64,000 nt of DNA, taken from positions 248,001-312,000 of the forward strand of contig NZ_BMLM01000001.1 of the NCBI RefSeq assembly GCF_014645235.1. The letters run 5' to 3'. Within the stretch, counting starts at the first letter, position 1. Each line of letters starts with the position of its first letter. This stretch comes from Agrococcus terreus (GTDB lineage: Bacteria > Actinomycetota > Actinomycetes > Actinomycetales > Microbacteriaceae). Made by a program: the position numbers and the translations under genes. Shown one piece after another: positions 24,288 through 33,297 of the stretch. The notes beneath the pieces are model-generated. The model was not told the DNA's origin, made no database searches, and saw only the letters and a list, made by a program, of their open reading frames with translations.

Positions 24288-25070
24288 TCAGTGCAGGTGG
24301 CTCGCGCCGTTGATGTCGATGTTCGTGCCCTGCAGGTAGGCGGCGTCCTCGCTCGAGAGGAACGAGAACACGGCGGCGATCTCCTCGGTCGAGGCGACGC
24401 GGCCGAGGGGGATGTCGGCGGCGAGCTTCGCCTCCGACTCGGCGGTCGCGCCGACCCGGATGTTCGTGTCGACGGCGCCCGGCGTGACCGAGTTGACCGT
24501 GACGCCCGACGAGGCGATCTCGCGCGCGAGGGCCTTCGTGAAGCCGAGGATGGCGGCCTTGGCGGCCGAGTAGGGCACCTTGCCGAAGACGCCGCCGCCG
24601 CGCTGCGCGGACACCGACGACATGTTGACGATGCGGCCCCAGCCGGCCTCGAGCATCGCGGGCAGGAACGCCTTGGTGACGAGGTAGGTGCCGGTGGCGT
24701 TGACGGCCATGACCTTGTTCCAGAGGGCGAGGTCGGTCTCGAGGAACGGCACGGGCGAGGTGATGCCGGCGATGTTCGCGAGGCCGCCGACGACGGGCAG
24801 GCGGCCCGCCTCGACCTCGGCCTGCACGGCGGCCTGCGCGGCGGCGACGGCGTCCTCGTCGGCGACGTTCGCGGCGAAGCCGAAGTGCGGCACGCCGTGG
24901 CGCTCGCCGATCTCGGCGGCGACCTGCGCGGCGCGCTCGCCGTCGAGGTCGAGGATGACGACGGCCCAGCCGTCGCGTGCGTAGCGGTCGGCGACGGTCA
25001 TGCCGATGCCGCGCTCCGAGGTGGCGCCGGTGATGACGGCCGTCCGAATGGGCGCAGTGCGCTGGGTCAT
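24288..25070 (-). CDS. Short-chain dehydrogenase/reductase (SDR), catabolic cluster
   Basis: A 260-residue classical SDR. The cofactor loop is VITGATSERGIG (residues 12-23), slightly unusual in having SERGIG. An NIAGI motif is near 95; the catalytic Ser is in NMSSVSAQ and Tyr-Lys in VPYSAAKAA (about 159-167). The end carries the typical YLQGTNIDINGASHLH. It lies 26 bases after the TIM-barrel gene and upstream of the ABM gene. It probably oxidises a hydroxyl of the sugar or sugar acid handled by this regulon, but the substrate is not readable. Confidence 0.9.
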   Translation of the reverse strand: MTQRTAPIRTAVITGATSERGIGMTVADRYARDGWAVVILDLDGERAAQVAAEIGERHGVPHFGFAANVADEDAVAAAQAAVQAEVEAGRLPVVGGLANIAGITSPVPFLETDLALWNKVMAVNATGTYLVTKAFLPAMLEAGWGRIVNMSSVSAQRGGGVFGKVPYSAAKAAILGFTKALAREIASSGVTVNSVTPGAVDTNIRVGATAESEAKLAADIPLGRVASTEEIAAVFSFLSSEDAAYLQGTNIDINGASHLH

Positions 25071-25096
25071 GGGGGTTCTCCTGGGTGTGAGGTGGG

Positions 25097-25975
25097 TCAG
25101 CGGGCTGCGGAGGCAGCGAGCTCGGGGGCGATGCGGGCCGCGGCGTCGCGGATCGCGTCGATGCGGGCGGCGCGGGCGTCGTCGGACATCCCGCTCGTGG
25201 CGTCGTCGACGTAGGCGCGCGAGGGCAGCTCGAGCGCGTAGCCGCCGGAGAAGCCGACGGCCTCGAGGGCGGCGATCGCGGCGGCGAAGTCGACGTCGCC
25301 GCCGCCGATGGGCCGGCTGAAGTCGCCGAGCACGGCGTCGCGCAGGTGCACGTGGGCGATGCGGTCGCCCCAGCTGCGGATGACGTCCTGCAGGTCGTCG
25401 CCGGCGGCGGTGACGTGGGCGACGTCGAGGATGGGCCGCACGGGGCTGCCGGTGAGCAGGCGGTGGAGCGCCTCGGCGCGGGCGCGGTTCCAGCCGAAGC
25501 GCAGGAAGTGGAGCGACTCGACCCACAGCGCCACGCCGTGGTCGGCGGCGGCGTGGCCGGCCTCCCGCAGCCAGTCGCCGACGAGGCCGAGGTCCTCGGC
25601 CTCGGTGCGAATGGGCTCGTGCGCGAGCGCGCCGCAGGGGAGCACGAGCGCCTCGGCGCCGACCGCGGCGGTGAGGCGCAGGAGGCGCTCGAGGTGCGCG
25701 CGGCGCGCGAACGCGTCGGCGGTCGGGTCGTTGAGGTCGCCGATGTCGCCGTTCACGCTGCGCACGCGCAGGCCGCTCGCGCGGACGTCGGCCGCGACGG
25801 CCTGGATGGCCGCCTCGTCGAGGTCGAACGGGACGTGGTCGCAGACGCCGGGGAGGGCGCCGAGGTCGATCTCGGTGAAGCCGAGCGAGGCGATGGCCTC
25901 CAGCGCGGGCGCGAGCTCGAGGTGCTGGAACGAGATCGTGGAGCATCCGAGACGCTCGGGGAGCTGCTGCACCAT
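25097..25975 (-). CDS. TIM-barrel sugar isomerase/epimerase (AP endonuclease 2 / xylose isomerase-like superfamily)
   Basis: A 292-residue protein. The barrel strands and acidic ligands can be followed: IDLGALPG (strand 2), WVESLHFLR (Glu near 149), ILDVAHVT (Asp near 182), AHVHLRDA (His near 210) and YALELPS (Glu near 244). The pattern matches the sugar-phosphate isomerase/epimerase group that includes hydroxypyruvate isomerase, inosose dehydratase and D-apiose isomerase. It is the first gene of a minus-strand operon. The divergent MFS gene shares its control region, which holds operator copy 4. Isomerisation of the imported substrate is the likely job. Confidence 0.86.
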   Translation of the reverse strand: MVQQLPERLGCSTISFQHLELAPALEAIASLGFTEIDLGALPGVCDHVPFDLDEAAIQAVAADVRASGLRVRSVNGDIGDLNDPTADAFARRAHLERLLRLTAAVGAEALVLPCGALAHEPIRTEAEDLGLVGDWLREAGHAAADHGVALWVESLHFLRFGWNRARAEALHRLLTGSPVRPILDVAHVTAAGDDLQDVIRSWGDRIAHVHLRDAVLGDFSRPIGGGDVDFAAAIAALEAVGFSGGYALELPSRAYVDDATSGMSDDARAARIDAIRDAAARIAPELAASAAR

Positions 25976-26036
25976 CGTCGGTTCCTTCCGCCGCCCTCGA
26001 CCGTCGGAGGCGACGTCTCGGAGGCTAGCAAGGTCG

Positions 26037-26048
26037 ACGGTTGACAGT
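26037..26048. promoter_or_regulatory. GntR-type operator, copy 4 (between divergent isomerase and MFS genes)
   Basis: ACGGTTGACAGT matches ACTGT-N2-ACAGT with one change, and GTTGACAGTCAAC forms an overlapping palindrome. It lies 62 bases before the isomerase start and 109 bases before the MFS start, so it could control both directions. Confidence 0.72.
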
Positions 26049-26156
26049 CAACCAAGAACGTCGCAGAATGATCCCGCTGACGAAGGAGTCTCCCTTCGCC
26101 GGCATGGGATGCACAGCGGCGCGAAGCAGCGGCCGCCGGCAGAGAAGGGACACCCC

Positions 26157-27500
26157 ATGAGCAACGTCGCTCTCGCGACCCGAGGGCCGGTCAACGGCAC
26201 CCCGGAGGCGAAGAAGGTCGCGGTCGGATCCGGCGTCGGCGCCGTCATCGAGACCTACGACTTCATCGGCTACGGCACGGCCGCCGCGCTGTACTTCGGC
26301 ACCGTCTTCTACCCGAGCGAGGATCCGCTGGTCGGCACCCTGCTCTCGTTCGCCACCCTCGGCGTCGGCTTCCTCGCCCGCCCCCTCGGCGGCGTCATCG
26401 GCGGCCACCTCGGCGACAAGGTGGGCCGCAAGCCCGTGCTCGTCGCCTCGCTCATCGCGATGGGCCTCGCGACCTTCGTCATCGGCCTCCTGCCGACCTA
26501 CGCGCAGGTGGGCATCCTCGCCCCGATCCTGCTCGTCACCGTCCGCATCATCCAGGGCATCGCCTTCGGCGCGGAGTGGGGCGGCGCGATCCTCATGAGC
26601 TACGAGCACGCCCCGTGGCGGCGCAAGGGCGCCTTCACCGGCATCGTGCAGGCCGGCTTCCCCGTGGGCCTGCTGCTCGCCAACCTCACGTTCCTCGTCT
26701 CGGTGCACCTGCCCGGCGACTGGGCGTGGCGCGTGCCGTTCCTCGCGAGCATCGTGCTCGTCGTCGTCGGCCTCATCATCCGCGCCAAGGTGCCGGAGTC
26801 GCCCGTCTTCGAGGACGTCAAGGCCAAGGACGAGGTCATCAAGTCGCCCGTCGTCGAGGTCATCAAGAAGGACTGGCGCAACATCCTGCGCGGCATCGGC
26901 CTGCGCATCGCGGAGACCGCCGGCTACGCCGTCTCGGTCACGTACATGATCAGCTACATCAACACGAACGGCCTCGCGGAGCCCTCGCAGACCCTCACGG
27001 CCCTCTGCATCGGCGCGGGCGTCGGCGTCTTCGCCACCTGGGGCTGGGCGGCGCTCACCGACAAGGTCGGCCGCAAGCCGCTCTACGTCTGGGTCACCGC
27101 CTTCGCCGTGCTGTTCGCCATCCCGATGTTCCTGCTCGTGAACACCGGCTCGCTGCTGCTCATCATCGCCACGATCGTCATCGCCTACGCCGTCTGCCAG
27201 AACGCCCTCGCCGGCGCGCAGGGCGCCTGGTTCCCCGAGCTCTTCAACGCCAACACGCGATCCTCGGGCGCCTCGCTGGCCTACCAGTTCTCGGCGATCG
27301 TCTCGGGCTTCACGCCCTTCCTCACCACGCTGCTCTTCATCAGCTTCGGCTGGGTCGGCCCGGCGCTGCTCTTCGCCCTCTACGCGGCCATCGGCCTCGT
27401 GTCGGCGCTCCTCACCCGCGAGACGTGGGGGCCGGCCGAGCGCGCGCAGACCGAGATCGAGGCGGAGCGCCAGCTGGCCCGCGACGCCGAGCGCGTCTGA
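26157..27500 (+). CDS. MFS transporter, metabolite:proton symporter (MHS) family, 1
   Basis: A 447-residue protein with 12 predicted membrane segments. The MHS/ShiA-like hallmarks are present: ETYDFIGYGTAAALYFG near the first helix, the loop 2-3 motif GHLGDKVGRKPVL (about 83-95) and AFGAEWGGAILM near 140. Relatives import organic acids such as shikimate, alpha-ketoglutarate or benzoate. A ribosome site (AGAAGGGA) precedes the ATG. The operator at 26037 ties it to the regulon, giving this pathway a second uptake system beside the TRAP transporter. Confidence 0.92.
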   Translation: MSNVALATRGPVNGTPEAKKVAVGSGVGAVIETYDFIGYGTAAALYFGTVFYPSEDPLVGTLLSFATLGVGFLARPLGGVIGGHLGDKVGRKPVLVASLIAMGLATFVIGLLPTYAQVGILAPILLVTVRIIQGIAFGAEWGGAILMSYEHAPWRRKGAFTGIVQAGFPVGLLLANLTFLVSVHLPGDWAWRVPFLASIVLVVVGLIIRAKVPESPVFEDVKAKDEVIKSPVVEVIKKDWRNILRGIGLRIAETAGYAVSVTYMISYINTNGLAEPSQTLTALCIGAGVGVFATWGWAALTDKVGRKPLYVWVTAFAVLFAIPMFLLVNTGSLLLIIATIVIAYAVCQNALAGAQGAWFPELFNANTRSSGASLAYQFSAIVSGFTPFLTTLLFISFGWVGPALLFALYAAIGLVSALLTRETWGPAERAQTEIEAERQLARDAERV

Positions 27501-27512
27501 GGCATCCCGGCC

Positions 27513-27548
27513 AGGAGGCGGGCGCGGCACGACGCGCGCCCGCCTCCT
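27513..27548 (+). terminator. Hairpin terminator after MFS gene 1
   Basis: Arms AGGAGGCGGGCGCG (27513-27526) and its exact complement (27535-27548) surround an 8-base loop, 12 bases after the MFS stop. Confidence 0.85.
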
Positions 27549-27611
27549 CGCTTCGTCCCCCACCGACCGACGCCCCGTAGGATCGGGGCACCACGACCAC
27601 GAGGAGCGCAG

Positions 27612-28262
27612 ATGCTGCCGCCGCTTGCCGAGCTGGGCAGGCTGAGCCTGCGCGAGCAGGCGCTCGCCGCCCTCCGCCGCGCGATCTCGTCCGGCTCGAT
27701 CCAGCCGGGCACCCGGATGGTCGAGGCCGACCTCTCGACGCAGCTCGGCATCAGCCGCGGCACGCTCCGCGAGGCCATGCGCCAGCTGCAGCAGGACGGC
27801 CTGCTCGAGGCGGATGCGCGGGGCCGCCTCAGCGTGCGGCAGATCGGGCACGCCGAGATCGTCGACATCTTCCTCGTGCGCGGCGCGCTCGAGGCGCTCG
27901 CGGTGCGCACCATCTGCGGCTTCGGCGACCGCGAGCCCGCGCTCGCGGCGGTGCGCACGGCGCTCGAGGGCATGTCGGCGCCCACGCAGGAGCAGATCGC
28001 CGAGCGCATCGAGGCCGACCTCGACTTCCATCGCACGCTCGTGCGCGCCTCCGGCAACGGCACGCTGCTGCACCAGTGGACGCAGCTCGAGGGCTCGATC
28101 CGCATGTCGATCATGTTCGCGGGCGCCGAGCGGGCGCTGCGCAACATGGACGTCGACCGCCACCGCGAGATCGTCGACGCCATCGAGGCCGGCGACGGCG
28201 ACGAGGCGGCCCGGGTGCTGCGCGAGCACATGCACGAGGCGGCGACCACGCTCATCGGCTGA
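27612..28262 (+). CDS. GntR family regulator with FCD domain, second
   Basis: A 216-residue protein. The winged-helix recognition region is LGISRGTLREAMRQL; the FCD domain follows with EADLDFHRTLVRASGNG (about 133-149) and a late DRHREIVDAIEAGDGD, the metal/ligand-binding pattern. A short leader contains CCCCGTAGGATCGGGG, which may be a hairpin. Its terminator is shared with the transketolase operon that converges on it. Which genes it controls is not clear: neither the ACTGT nor the ATTGGTC palindrome lies in front of it. It may be a second sensor for the flanking MFS or transketolase genes. Confidence 0.85.
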   Translation: MLPPLAELGRLSLREQALAALRRAISSGSIQPGTRMVEADLSTQLGISRGTLREAMRQLQQDGLLEADARGRLSVRQIGHAEIVDIFLVRGALEALAVRTICGFGDREPALAAVRTALEGMSAPTQEQIAERIEADLDFHRTLVRASGNGTLLHQWTQLEGSIRMSIMFAGAERALRNMDVDRHREIVDAIEAGDGDEAARVLREHMHEAATTLIG

Positions 28263-28297
28263 GGCCGCGGCCGCAGGCGCAGCGCCGCGGACGACGA

Positions 28298-28330
28298 GAG
28301 GGGCGGAGCGCATCGCGCGCTCCGCCCCTC
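28298..28330. terminator. Bidirectional hairpin terminator
   Basis: Arms GAGGGGCGGAGCGC (28298-28311) and its complement (28317-28330) pair perfectly around a 5-base loop. It lies between converging GntR (+) and transketolase (-) genes. Confidence 0.85.
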
Positions 28331-28343
28331 CGTGCGTGGTGGC

Positions 28344-29339
28344 TCAGCCGAGCTCGGCGAGCACCGTCTGGACGATCCGGTCCTTCGAGATGCCGTAGCG
28401 CTCGTGGAGCGTCGGCAGGGCGCCGGCGTCGAGGAACTCGTCCGGCAGGCCGATCGGCACGATGCGCTTCGCGACGCCCTTCCGGGCCGCCGCCTCCGCC
28501 ACCGCCGAGAACAGGCCGCCGACGACGGTGTGGTTCTCGAGCGTGACCGCGAGGCGCGGGGTGTCGAGCTCGCGCAGCACCGTCTCGCTGTCGAACGGCT
28601 TGATGGTGGGGGAGTGCACGACCGCCACGTCGACCTTGTGGGCCGCGAGGGCCTCCGCCGCCTGCAGCGCCCGCATCGTCATGAGGCCCGACGAGATGAG
28701 CACGACGTCGGCGCCGCCGCGCAGCACCTTCGCCTTGCCGAGCTCGAACGAGTAGTCGTACTCGTCGAGCACGAGCGGCACCTTGCCGCGGAGGAGCCGC
28801 AGGTAGGTGGGGCCCTCGTGGGCGGCGAGCTGCGGCACCGACTGCTCGATGTCGAGCGCGTCGCACGGGTCGACGATCGTGAGGTTCGGCATGCCGCGGA
28901 AGATCGCCATGTCCTCCGTCGCCTGGTGGCTCGGCCCGTAGCCGGTCGTGAGGCCCGGGAGGCCGCCGACGACGTTGACGTTGAGGTTCGGCTCGGCGAT
29001 GTCGAGGCAGATGAAGTCGTACGCGCGGCGCGCGGCGAAGACCGAGTAGGTCGACGCGAACGGCACGAGGCCCGTCTCTGCCATGCCTGCGGAGGCGCCG
29101 AAGAGCAGCTGCTCGCTCATGCCCATCTGGAAGAAGCGCTCGGGGTGCTGCTTCGCGAAGATGTGCATGTCGGTGTACTTGCCGAGGTCGGCGGTGAGGC
29201 CGACGACGCGCTGGTCGGTCTCGGCGAGCGCCGCGAGGGCGGTGCCGAAGGGCGCCGTCTGCGTGCGCTGGTCGGCGTCGGCGATCGACGCGATCATCGC
29301 GCTCGTGCTGGCGCGCTTCGCGGGTGCTGCGGTGCTCAT
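28344..29339 (-). CDS. Transketolase, C-terminal half (pyrimidine and C domains) as a separate subunit
   Basis: A 331-residue protein equivalent to the pyrimidine-binding and C-terminal domains of transketolase. The conserved Glu that activates thiamine diphosphate is Glu76 in MGMSEQLL. FASTYSVFAARRAYDFI and GPSHQATEDM (about 136-143) are family motifs. The ATG overlaps the stop of the N-terminal-half gene, so an alpha2beta2 enzyme is expected. Split transketolases often serve side pathways rather than central metabolism; one precedent is the apulose-4-phosphate transketolase AptA/AptB of D-apiose catabolism (established knowledge). The assignment to that reaction is only a hypothesis, since no apulose kinase is visible. 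Confidence 0.92.
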   Translation of the reverse strand: MSTAAPAKRASTSAMIASIADADQRTQTAPFGTALAALAETDQRVVGLTADLGKYTDMHIFAKQHPERFFQMGMSEQLLFGASAGMAETGLVPFASTYSVFAARRAYDFICLDIAEPNLNVNVVGGLPGLTTGYGPSHQATEDMAIFRGMPNLTIVDPCDALDIEQSVPQLAAHEGPTYLRLLRGKVPLVLDEYDYSFELGKAKVLRGGADVVLISSGLMTMRALQAAEALAAHKVDVAVVHSPTIKPFDSETVLRELDTPRLAVTLENHTVVGGLFSAVAEAAARKGVAKRIVPIGLPDEFLDAGALPTLHERYGISKDRIVQTVLAELG

Positions 29340-30235
29340 CGTGCGTCCTCCTTGCCTGCGGTGAGCTGGTCGCGGCAGATCTGCCACTCCTGCTCCTCGA
29401 TGCGCATGAAGTGCGCCTTCTCGCGGTCCTCGAGCAGCGGCACGCCGCGGCCCACCTTCGTATCGCAGATGATCACCTGCGGCTGTCCGTCGGCCGCCCG
29501 GCCGGCCTCCAGCTCGTCGAACGCGTCCAGCAGGGCGCCCGCGTCGTTGCCGTCGACGCGGATGGCCTTCCAGCCGAACGCGCGCCACTTCTCCTCGACC
29601 GGCTCGATCCGCAGCACGTCGGCCGTGGGGCCGTCGGCCTGCAGCGCGTTCATGTCGACGAGCGCCGTCAGGTTGCCGAGCCGGTGGTGGGCGGCGCCCA
29701 TGGCGGCCTCCCACGTCGAGCCCTCGTCGAGCTCGCCGTCCGACAGGAAGTTGATGACGCGCTGCTCGCCGCGGCCCTGCAGGCGCAGGCCCAGCGCCAT
29801 GCCCACCGCGACCGTGAGGCCGTGGCCGAGCGAGCCTCCGGAGATCTCCATGCCGGGCGTGTACGAGGCCATGCCGGACATCGGCAGGCGCGAGTCGTCG
29901 CCGGCGTAGGTCAGCAGCTCCTCGACGGGCACGATGCCCGCCTCGGCGATCGCCGCGTAGAAGCCGATGGCGTAGTGGCCGGTCGAGAGCAGGAAGCGGT
30001 CGCGGTCGTCCCAGTGCGGGTCGGCGGCGTCGTAGCGCAGCTGGTCGGTGTACACGGCCGAGAGCATGTCGGCGGCGCCGAGCGCCTGGCCGACGTAGCC
30101 CTGGCCCTGCACCTCGCCCATGTCGAGCGCGTGGTGGCGCGCCCGGTAGGCGGCCTCCTCGACGGCGCGGATGCGCTCGTCGCGGCTGCGGCCGTCCTTG
30201 CCCGCCACGCGGGCGCCGGTCTGGGTGATCGTCAT
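29336..30235 (-). CDS. Transketolase, N-terminal half (thiamine diphosphate/Mg-binding domain) as a separate subunit
   Basis: A 299-residue protein equivalent to the first domain of transketolase. The thiamine diphosphate motif reads SDGELDEGSTWEAA (165-178) with the closing Asn196, so Ser replaces the first Gly of GDG. STGH at 84-87 and GSLGHGL near 134 supply phosphate contacts. It is coupled by 4-base overlaps both to the upstream MFS gene and to the downstream C-terminal-half gene. The two subunits transfer a two-carbon ketol group between sugar phosphates in the cytoplasm. Substrates depend on the pathway, which is not known. Confidence 0.92.
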   Translation of the reverse strand: MTITQTGARVAGKDGRSRDERIRAVEEAAYRARHHALDMGEVQGQGYVGQALGAADMLSAVYTDQLRYDAADPHWDDRDRFLLSTGHYAIGFYAAIAEAGIVPVEELLTYAGDDSRLPMSGMASYTPGMEISGGSLGHGLTVAVGMALGLRLQGRGEQRVINFLSDGELDEGSTWEAAMGAAHHRLGNLTALVDMNALQADGPTADVLRIEPVEEKWRAFGWKAIRVDGNDAGALLDAFDELEAGRAADGQPQVIICDTKVGRGVPLLEDREKAHFMRIEEQEWQICRDQLTAGKEDAR

Positions 30236-31560
30236 GCGTGGACCTCCTCTGCGATGGCGGCGCGCTCGTCGGTGCTCGCGCCGGTGACGCGCGGGGCGGT
30301 CTCCCGCGCGGTGATGGCCGTCAGCGTCGAGATGACGCCGAGCAGCATGAACAGCAGGGCCGGGCCCATCCAGCCCATCCACCCGTAGAGGGCGGTGGCG
30401 ATGAAGGGCAGGAAGCCGGCGACGATCGCGGCGCCGTTGTAGCCGAGCGAGATGCCCGAGGTGCGGCGGTTGGCCGGGAACTGCTCCGAGAACCAGCTCG
30501 ACTCGACGGCGAAGATCGGGTCGTGGCTCAGCAGCAGCGACAGCGAGATGGCCACGACGATCATGAGCAGCGAGCCCGTGTTGATCATGAGGAACATCGG
30601 GATGCCGAACAGGATCGTGAAGACCGAGCCGATGAGGAAGACCTTCTTGCGGCCGATCCGGTCGCTCCACGCGCCGTACAGCAGGTGCGAGGCGAGGCCG
30701 AGCGCCGAGCCGACGAGCGTGCCGATGAGCACGTCGCTCTTGTCGGTGATGGTCGCGAGGCCCACGTAGGTGACCGTGAACGCGGTGGTGACGTAGTAGC
30801 CGCCGGTCTCGGCGAGGCGCAGGCCGATGATCTGCAGGATGGCGCGCCAGTCCTGCTTGATGGCCTCGAGCGCGGGCTGCTTGAGCACCTGGCCCTGCTC
30901 CTTGGCGGTCTCGAACTCGGGGCTCTCGGCGACCTTGAGGCGGATGAAGAGGCCGATGACGACCATCACGGAGGCGAGCAGGAACGGCACGCGCCAGGCC
31001 CAGTCGCCGGGGAGGCCGCTCGTGAGCAGGATGGTGCCGTTGGCGACGAGGAGGCCGCCGGGGATGCCGATCTGCGGCAGGGCGCCGAAGAAGCCGCGGC
31101 GGTGCGCCGGGGCGTGCTCGACGGCCATGAGCACCGCGCCGCCCCACTCGGCGCCGTAGGCGATGCCCTGCACGGCGCGCAGCACGATGAGCATGATGGG
31201 CGCGCCGACGCCGATCATCGCGTAGGTGGGCAGCACGCCGATGAGGGTCGTGACGACGCCCATGATGACGAGCGACCAGATGAGGATGCGCTTGCGGCCG
31301 ATGCGGTCGCCGAAGTGGCCGGCGAGGTAGCCGCCGAGCGGGCGGAACAGGAAGCCGATCGCGAGGGTCGCGAACGAGGCGAGCGCGCCGACGATCGGGT
31401 CCTCGGAGTGGAAGAACGCCGTGCCGAAGTAGGTGGCGGCGGCGGTCGCGTAGATGAAGAAGTCATACGACTCGACGACGGTGCCGATCATCGAGGCGAC
31501 GGACACCTTGATCGGGTTGTCCTTCTTGGCCTCGAGGCCGGGGGCGGTGGGGCTGGTCAT
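30232..31560 (-). CDS. MFS transporter, metabolite:proton symporter (MHS) family, 2
   Basis: A 442-residue, 12-segment transporter similar to the one at 26157. Motifs include VVESYDFFIYATAAATYFG near helix 1, GHFGDRIGRKRIL in loop 2-3 and AYGAEWGGAVLM near helix 5. It lies 90 bases after the dehydrogenase gene and overlaps the transketolase gene. It should import the substrate whose breakdown needs the split transketolase. The MHS family carries organic acids and polar sugars with protons. It is likely controlled by the GntR gene that heads the operon. Confidence 0.92.
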   Translation of the reverse strand: MTSPTAPGLEAKKDNPIKVSVASMIGTVVESYDFFIYATAAATYFGTAFFHSEDPIVGALASFATLAIGFLFRPLGGYLAGHFGDRIGRKRILIWSLVIMGVVTTLIGVLPTYAMIGVGAPIMLIVLRAVQGIAYGAEWGGAVLMAVEHAPAHRRGFFGALPQIGIPGGLLVANGTILLTSGLPGDWAWRVPFLLASVMVVIGLFIRLKVAESPEFETAKEQGQVLKQPALEAIKQDWRAILQIIGLRLAETGGYYVTTAFTVTYVGLATITDKSDVLIGTLVGSALGLASHLLYGAWSDRIGRKKVFLIGSVFTILFGIPMFLMINTGSLLMIVVAISLSLLLSHDPIFAVESSWFSEQFPANRRTSGISLGYNGAAIVAGFLPFIATALYGWMGWMGPALLFMLLGVISTLTAITARETAPRVTGASTDERAAIAEEVHA

Positions 31561-31650
31561 GGTTCCTCCTCGAACCTGGGTGATGCTGCGCGCCGCTCGG
31601 CGCGCGGAGGGGGTCTGGGTCGGCGCCGGCGAGGTCGGCGCCGACGCGGG

Positions 31651-32511
31651 TCAGTGCTGGTACGTCTCGATGACGCGGCTGTCGTCGCGGCGCTCGAGGC
31701 CCGCATCGGCGGCCTGCAGGTAGCGGGCGCGGGCGGCGGCGAGCACGGGCACCTCGGCGCCGACGGCGGCGGCGGAGTCGGCCACGAGGCCGGAGTCCTT
31801 CACGAAGATGCCGATCGTGCTCGTGACGGGCGCGTCGGTGCCGAGCAGCATGCGCGGGCCGCGGTCCGAGAGCATCCAGCTGCCGGCCGCGCCGCCGCCG
31901 ACGAGGTCGAGCACGGCAGCCTTGTCGAGGCCGAGCGACTCGCCGAGCGCGAGCGCCTCGGCCGCGGCGACGATGTGCACCGAGCAGAGGTGCTGGTTGA
32001 CGACCTTGATGGCCTGGCCCTGGCCGAGCTCGCCGCCGACGGCGCGCACGGTGCCGAGCGGGGCGAGCACGTCGGCGACCGACGCGAGCTCGGCCTCGAG
32101 GCCCGAGGCGAAGATGATGAGCTCACCGGTGGTGGCGCGCGCGACGCCGCCGGTGACGGGGGCGTCGACGACCGCGGCGCCCTCGGCCCGCAGGCGCTCG
32201 CCCGCGCGGGTCACCGCATCCGGCCCGACCGTCGACATGACGACCCACGTGCGACCGCCGGCGACGCCCGCCGCCTCGGCCTGGTCGACGAGCGCGTCGA
32301 GCTGGTCGGGCGTGGCGACCATGACGACGACGGTGCCGTCGGCGGGCGCCTCGGCGATCGACGTGACCGCGGCGATGCCGCCGGCGGCGGAGCGCTCGCG
32401 GGCGGCCTCGAAGGGGTCGACGCCGGTCACGGCGAAGCCGGCGGCGGCGATGCGCTGCGACATGGGGGTGCCGATGGCGCCCAGGCCGACGAAGACGACG
32501 GGGGTGGTCAT
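31651..32511 (-). CDS. NAD(P)-dependent beta-hydroxyacid dehydrogenase (HIBADH family), paralogue 2
   Basis: A 286-residue enzyme. GLGAIG is at 9-14, the substrate loop reads VTGGV with Thr120 replacing the usual Ser, and catalytic Lys169 is in GQAIKVVNQ. The Thr substitution and QAIKVVNQHL are typical of a side branch of the family that includes 2-keto-L-lyxonate/oxidoisomerase-like and LtnD-type enzymes, but this cannot be fixed from motifs. Its start overlaps the GntR stop by 4 bases. The operon position after the regulator suggests it oxidises the imported polyhydroxy acid. Confidence 0.88.
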   Translation of the reverse strand: MTTPVVFVGLGAIGTPMSQRIAAAGFAVTGVDPFEAARERSAAGGIAAVTSIAEAPADGTVVVMVATPDQLDALVDQAEAAGVAGGRTWVVMSTVGPDAVTRAGERLRAEGAAVVDAPVTGGVARATTGELIIFASGLEAELASVADVLAPLGTVRAVGGELGQGQAIKVVNQHLCSVHIVAAAEALALGESLGLDKAAVLDLVGGGAAGSWMLSDRGPRMLLGTDAPVTSTIGIFVKDSGLVADSAAAVGAEVPVLAAARARYLQAADAGLERRDDSRVIETYQH

Positions 32512-33260
32512 GCGGTGGTCTCCTTGCTGGTGGGGGCCGCGGCCGCGGCGGGCGTCTCGGCGCGCTCCGGATCGTGCGTGATGAGCGAGTGCACCTCGAA
32601 GTGGCGGCGGATGGCGGCGCGCGCGGCGTCGGGGTCGTTCGCCGCGATCGCCTCGACGATCGGGTAGTGGATCGTGTCGGTCTCGACGGGGCCGTCGTGG
32701 TCGGCGCCGACGGCGGCGAGGGCGGCGGCGCGGCGCTCGTGCATCGCGTCCTGCAGCACGTGCGCGAGGCCCGCGTGGATCATCGTGAAGACCGGGTTGT
32801 CGAGGATGCGGAAGAGCTCGGCGTGGAAGGCGAGGTCGGCCTCGCTCGCGGCCTCGTGCTCGCCGGCGGCGGTGCTCGCGACCATCGCGTCGACGTGGGC
32901 GCGGAGGCGCTGGGCGTCGGCGGCGGTGCCGCGGCGCGCGGCCTGCACGGTGACGACGGTCTCGAGCATCTCGCGGGCCTCGGCGACGTGGGCGGCGTCG
33001 AGGAAGCCGAGCGCGCCCATCGTGGTGAAGTACGTGCGGATGAAGTCGGGGCCGGGCGCCTGCAGGTACGTGCCGTGGCCCTGGCGGCGCGAGAGCACGC
33101 CGATCGACTCGAGGCGCGAGAGCCGCTCGCGGAGCGTGGCGCGGCTGACGTCGAGGCGGATGCAGAGCTCGCGCTCGGGGGCGAGGCGGCGGCTGCCGTC
33201 GGGCTCGGGCGTGGAGAGGTCGACCAGCTGCAGGGCGAGGGCCTCGAGCGACTCGTGCAT
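32508..33260 (-). CDS. GntR family regulator with FCD domain, heads the transketolase operon
   Basis: A 250-residue regulator. The recognition helix lies in LDVSRATLRERLSRLESIGVL and is followed by a wing SRRQGHGTYLQ. The FCD domain has EADLAFHAELFRILDNP near 143. The ATG at 33260 is preferred over the longer frame to 33347 because the extension is Arg-rich and would cover the first operator. With this start, palindromes ATTGGTC-N-GACCAAT lie 38 and 89 bases upstream, as expected for autorepression. A TGGTC..GACCA site is typical of FadR-group GntR proteins. It controls its own operon down to the transketolase genes. Confidence 0.88.
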   Translation of the reverse strand: MHESLEALALQLVDLSTPEPDGSRRLAPERELCIRLDVSRATLRERLSRLESIGVLSRRQGHGTYLQAPGPDFIRTYFTTMGALGFLDAAHVAEAREMLETVVTVQAARRGTAADAQRLRAHVDAMVASTAAGEHEAASEADLAFHAELFRILDNPVFTMIHAGLAHVLQDAMHERRAAALAAVGADHDGPVETDTIHYPIVEAIAANDPDAARAAIRRHFEVHSLITHDPERAETPAAAAAPTSKETTA

Positions 33261-33297
33261 GCGGGGCTCCTCTCGCCATCGAGCGCGGCCCGACCGG

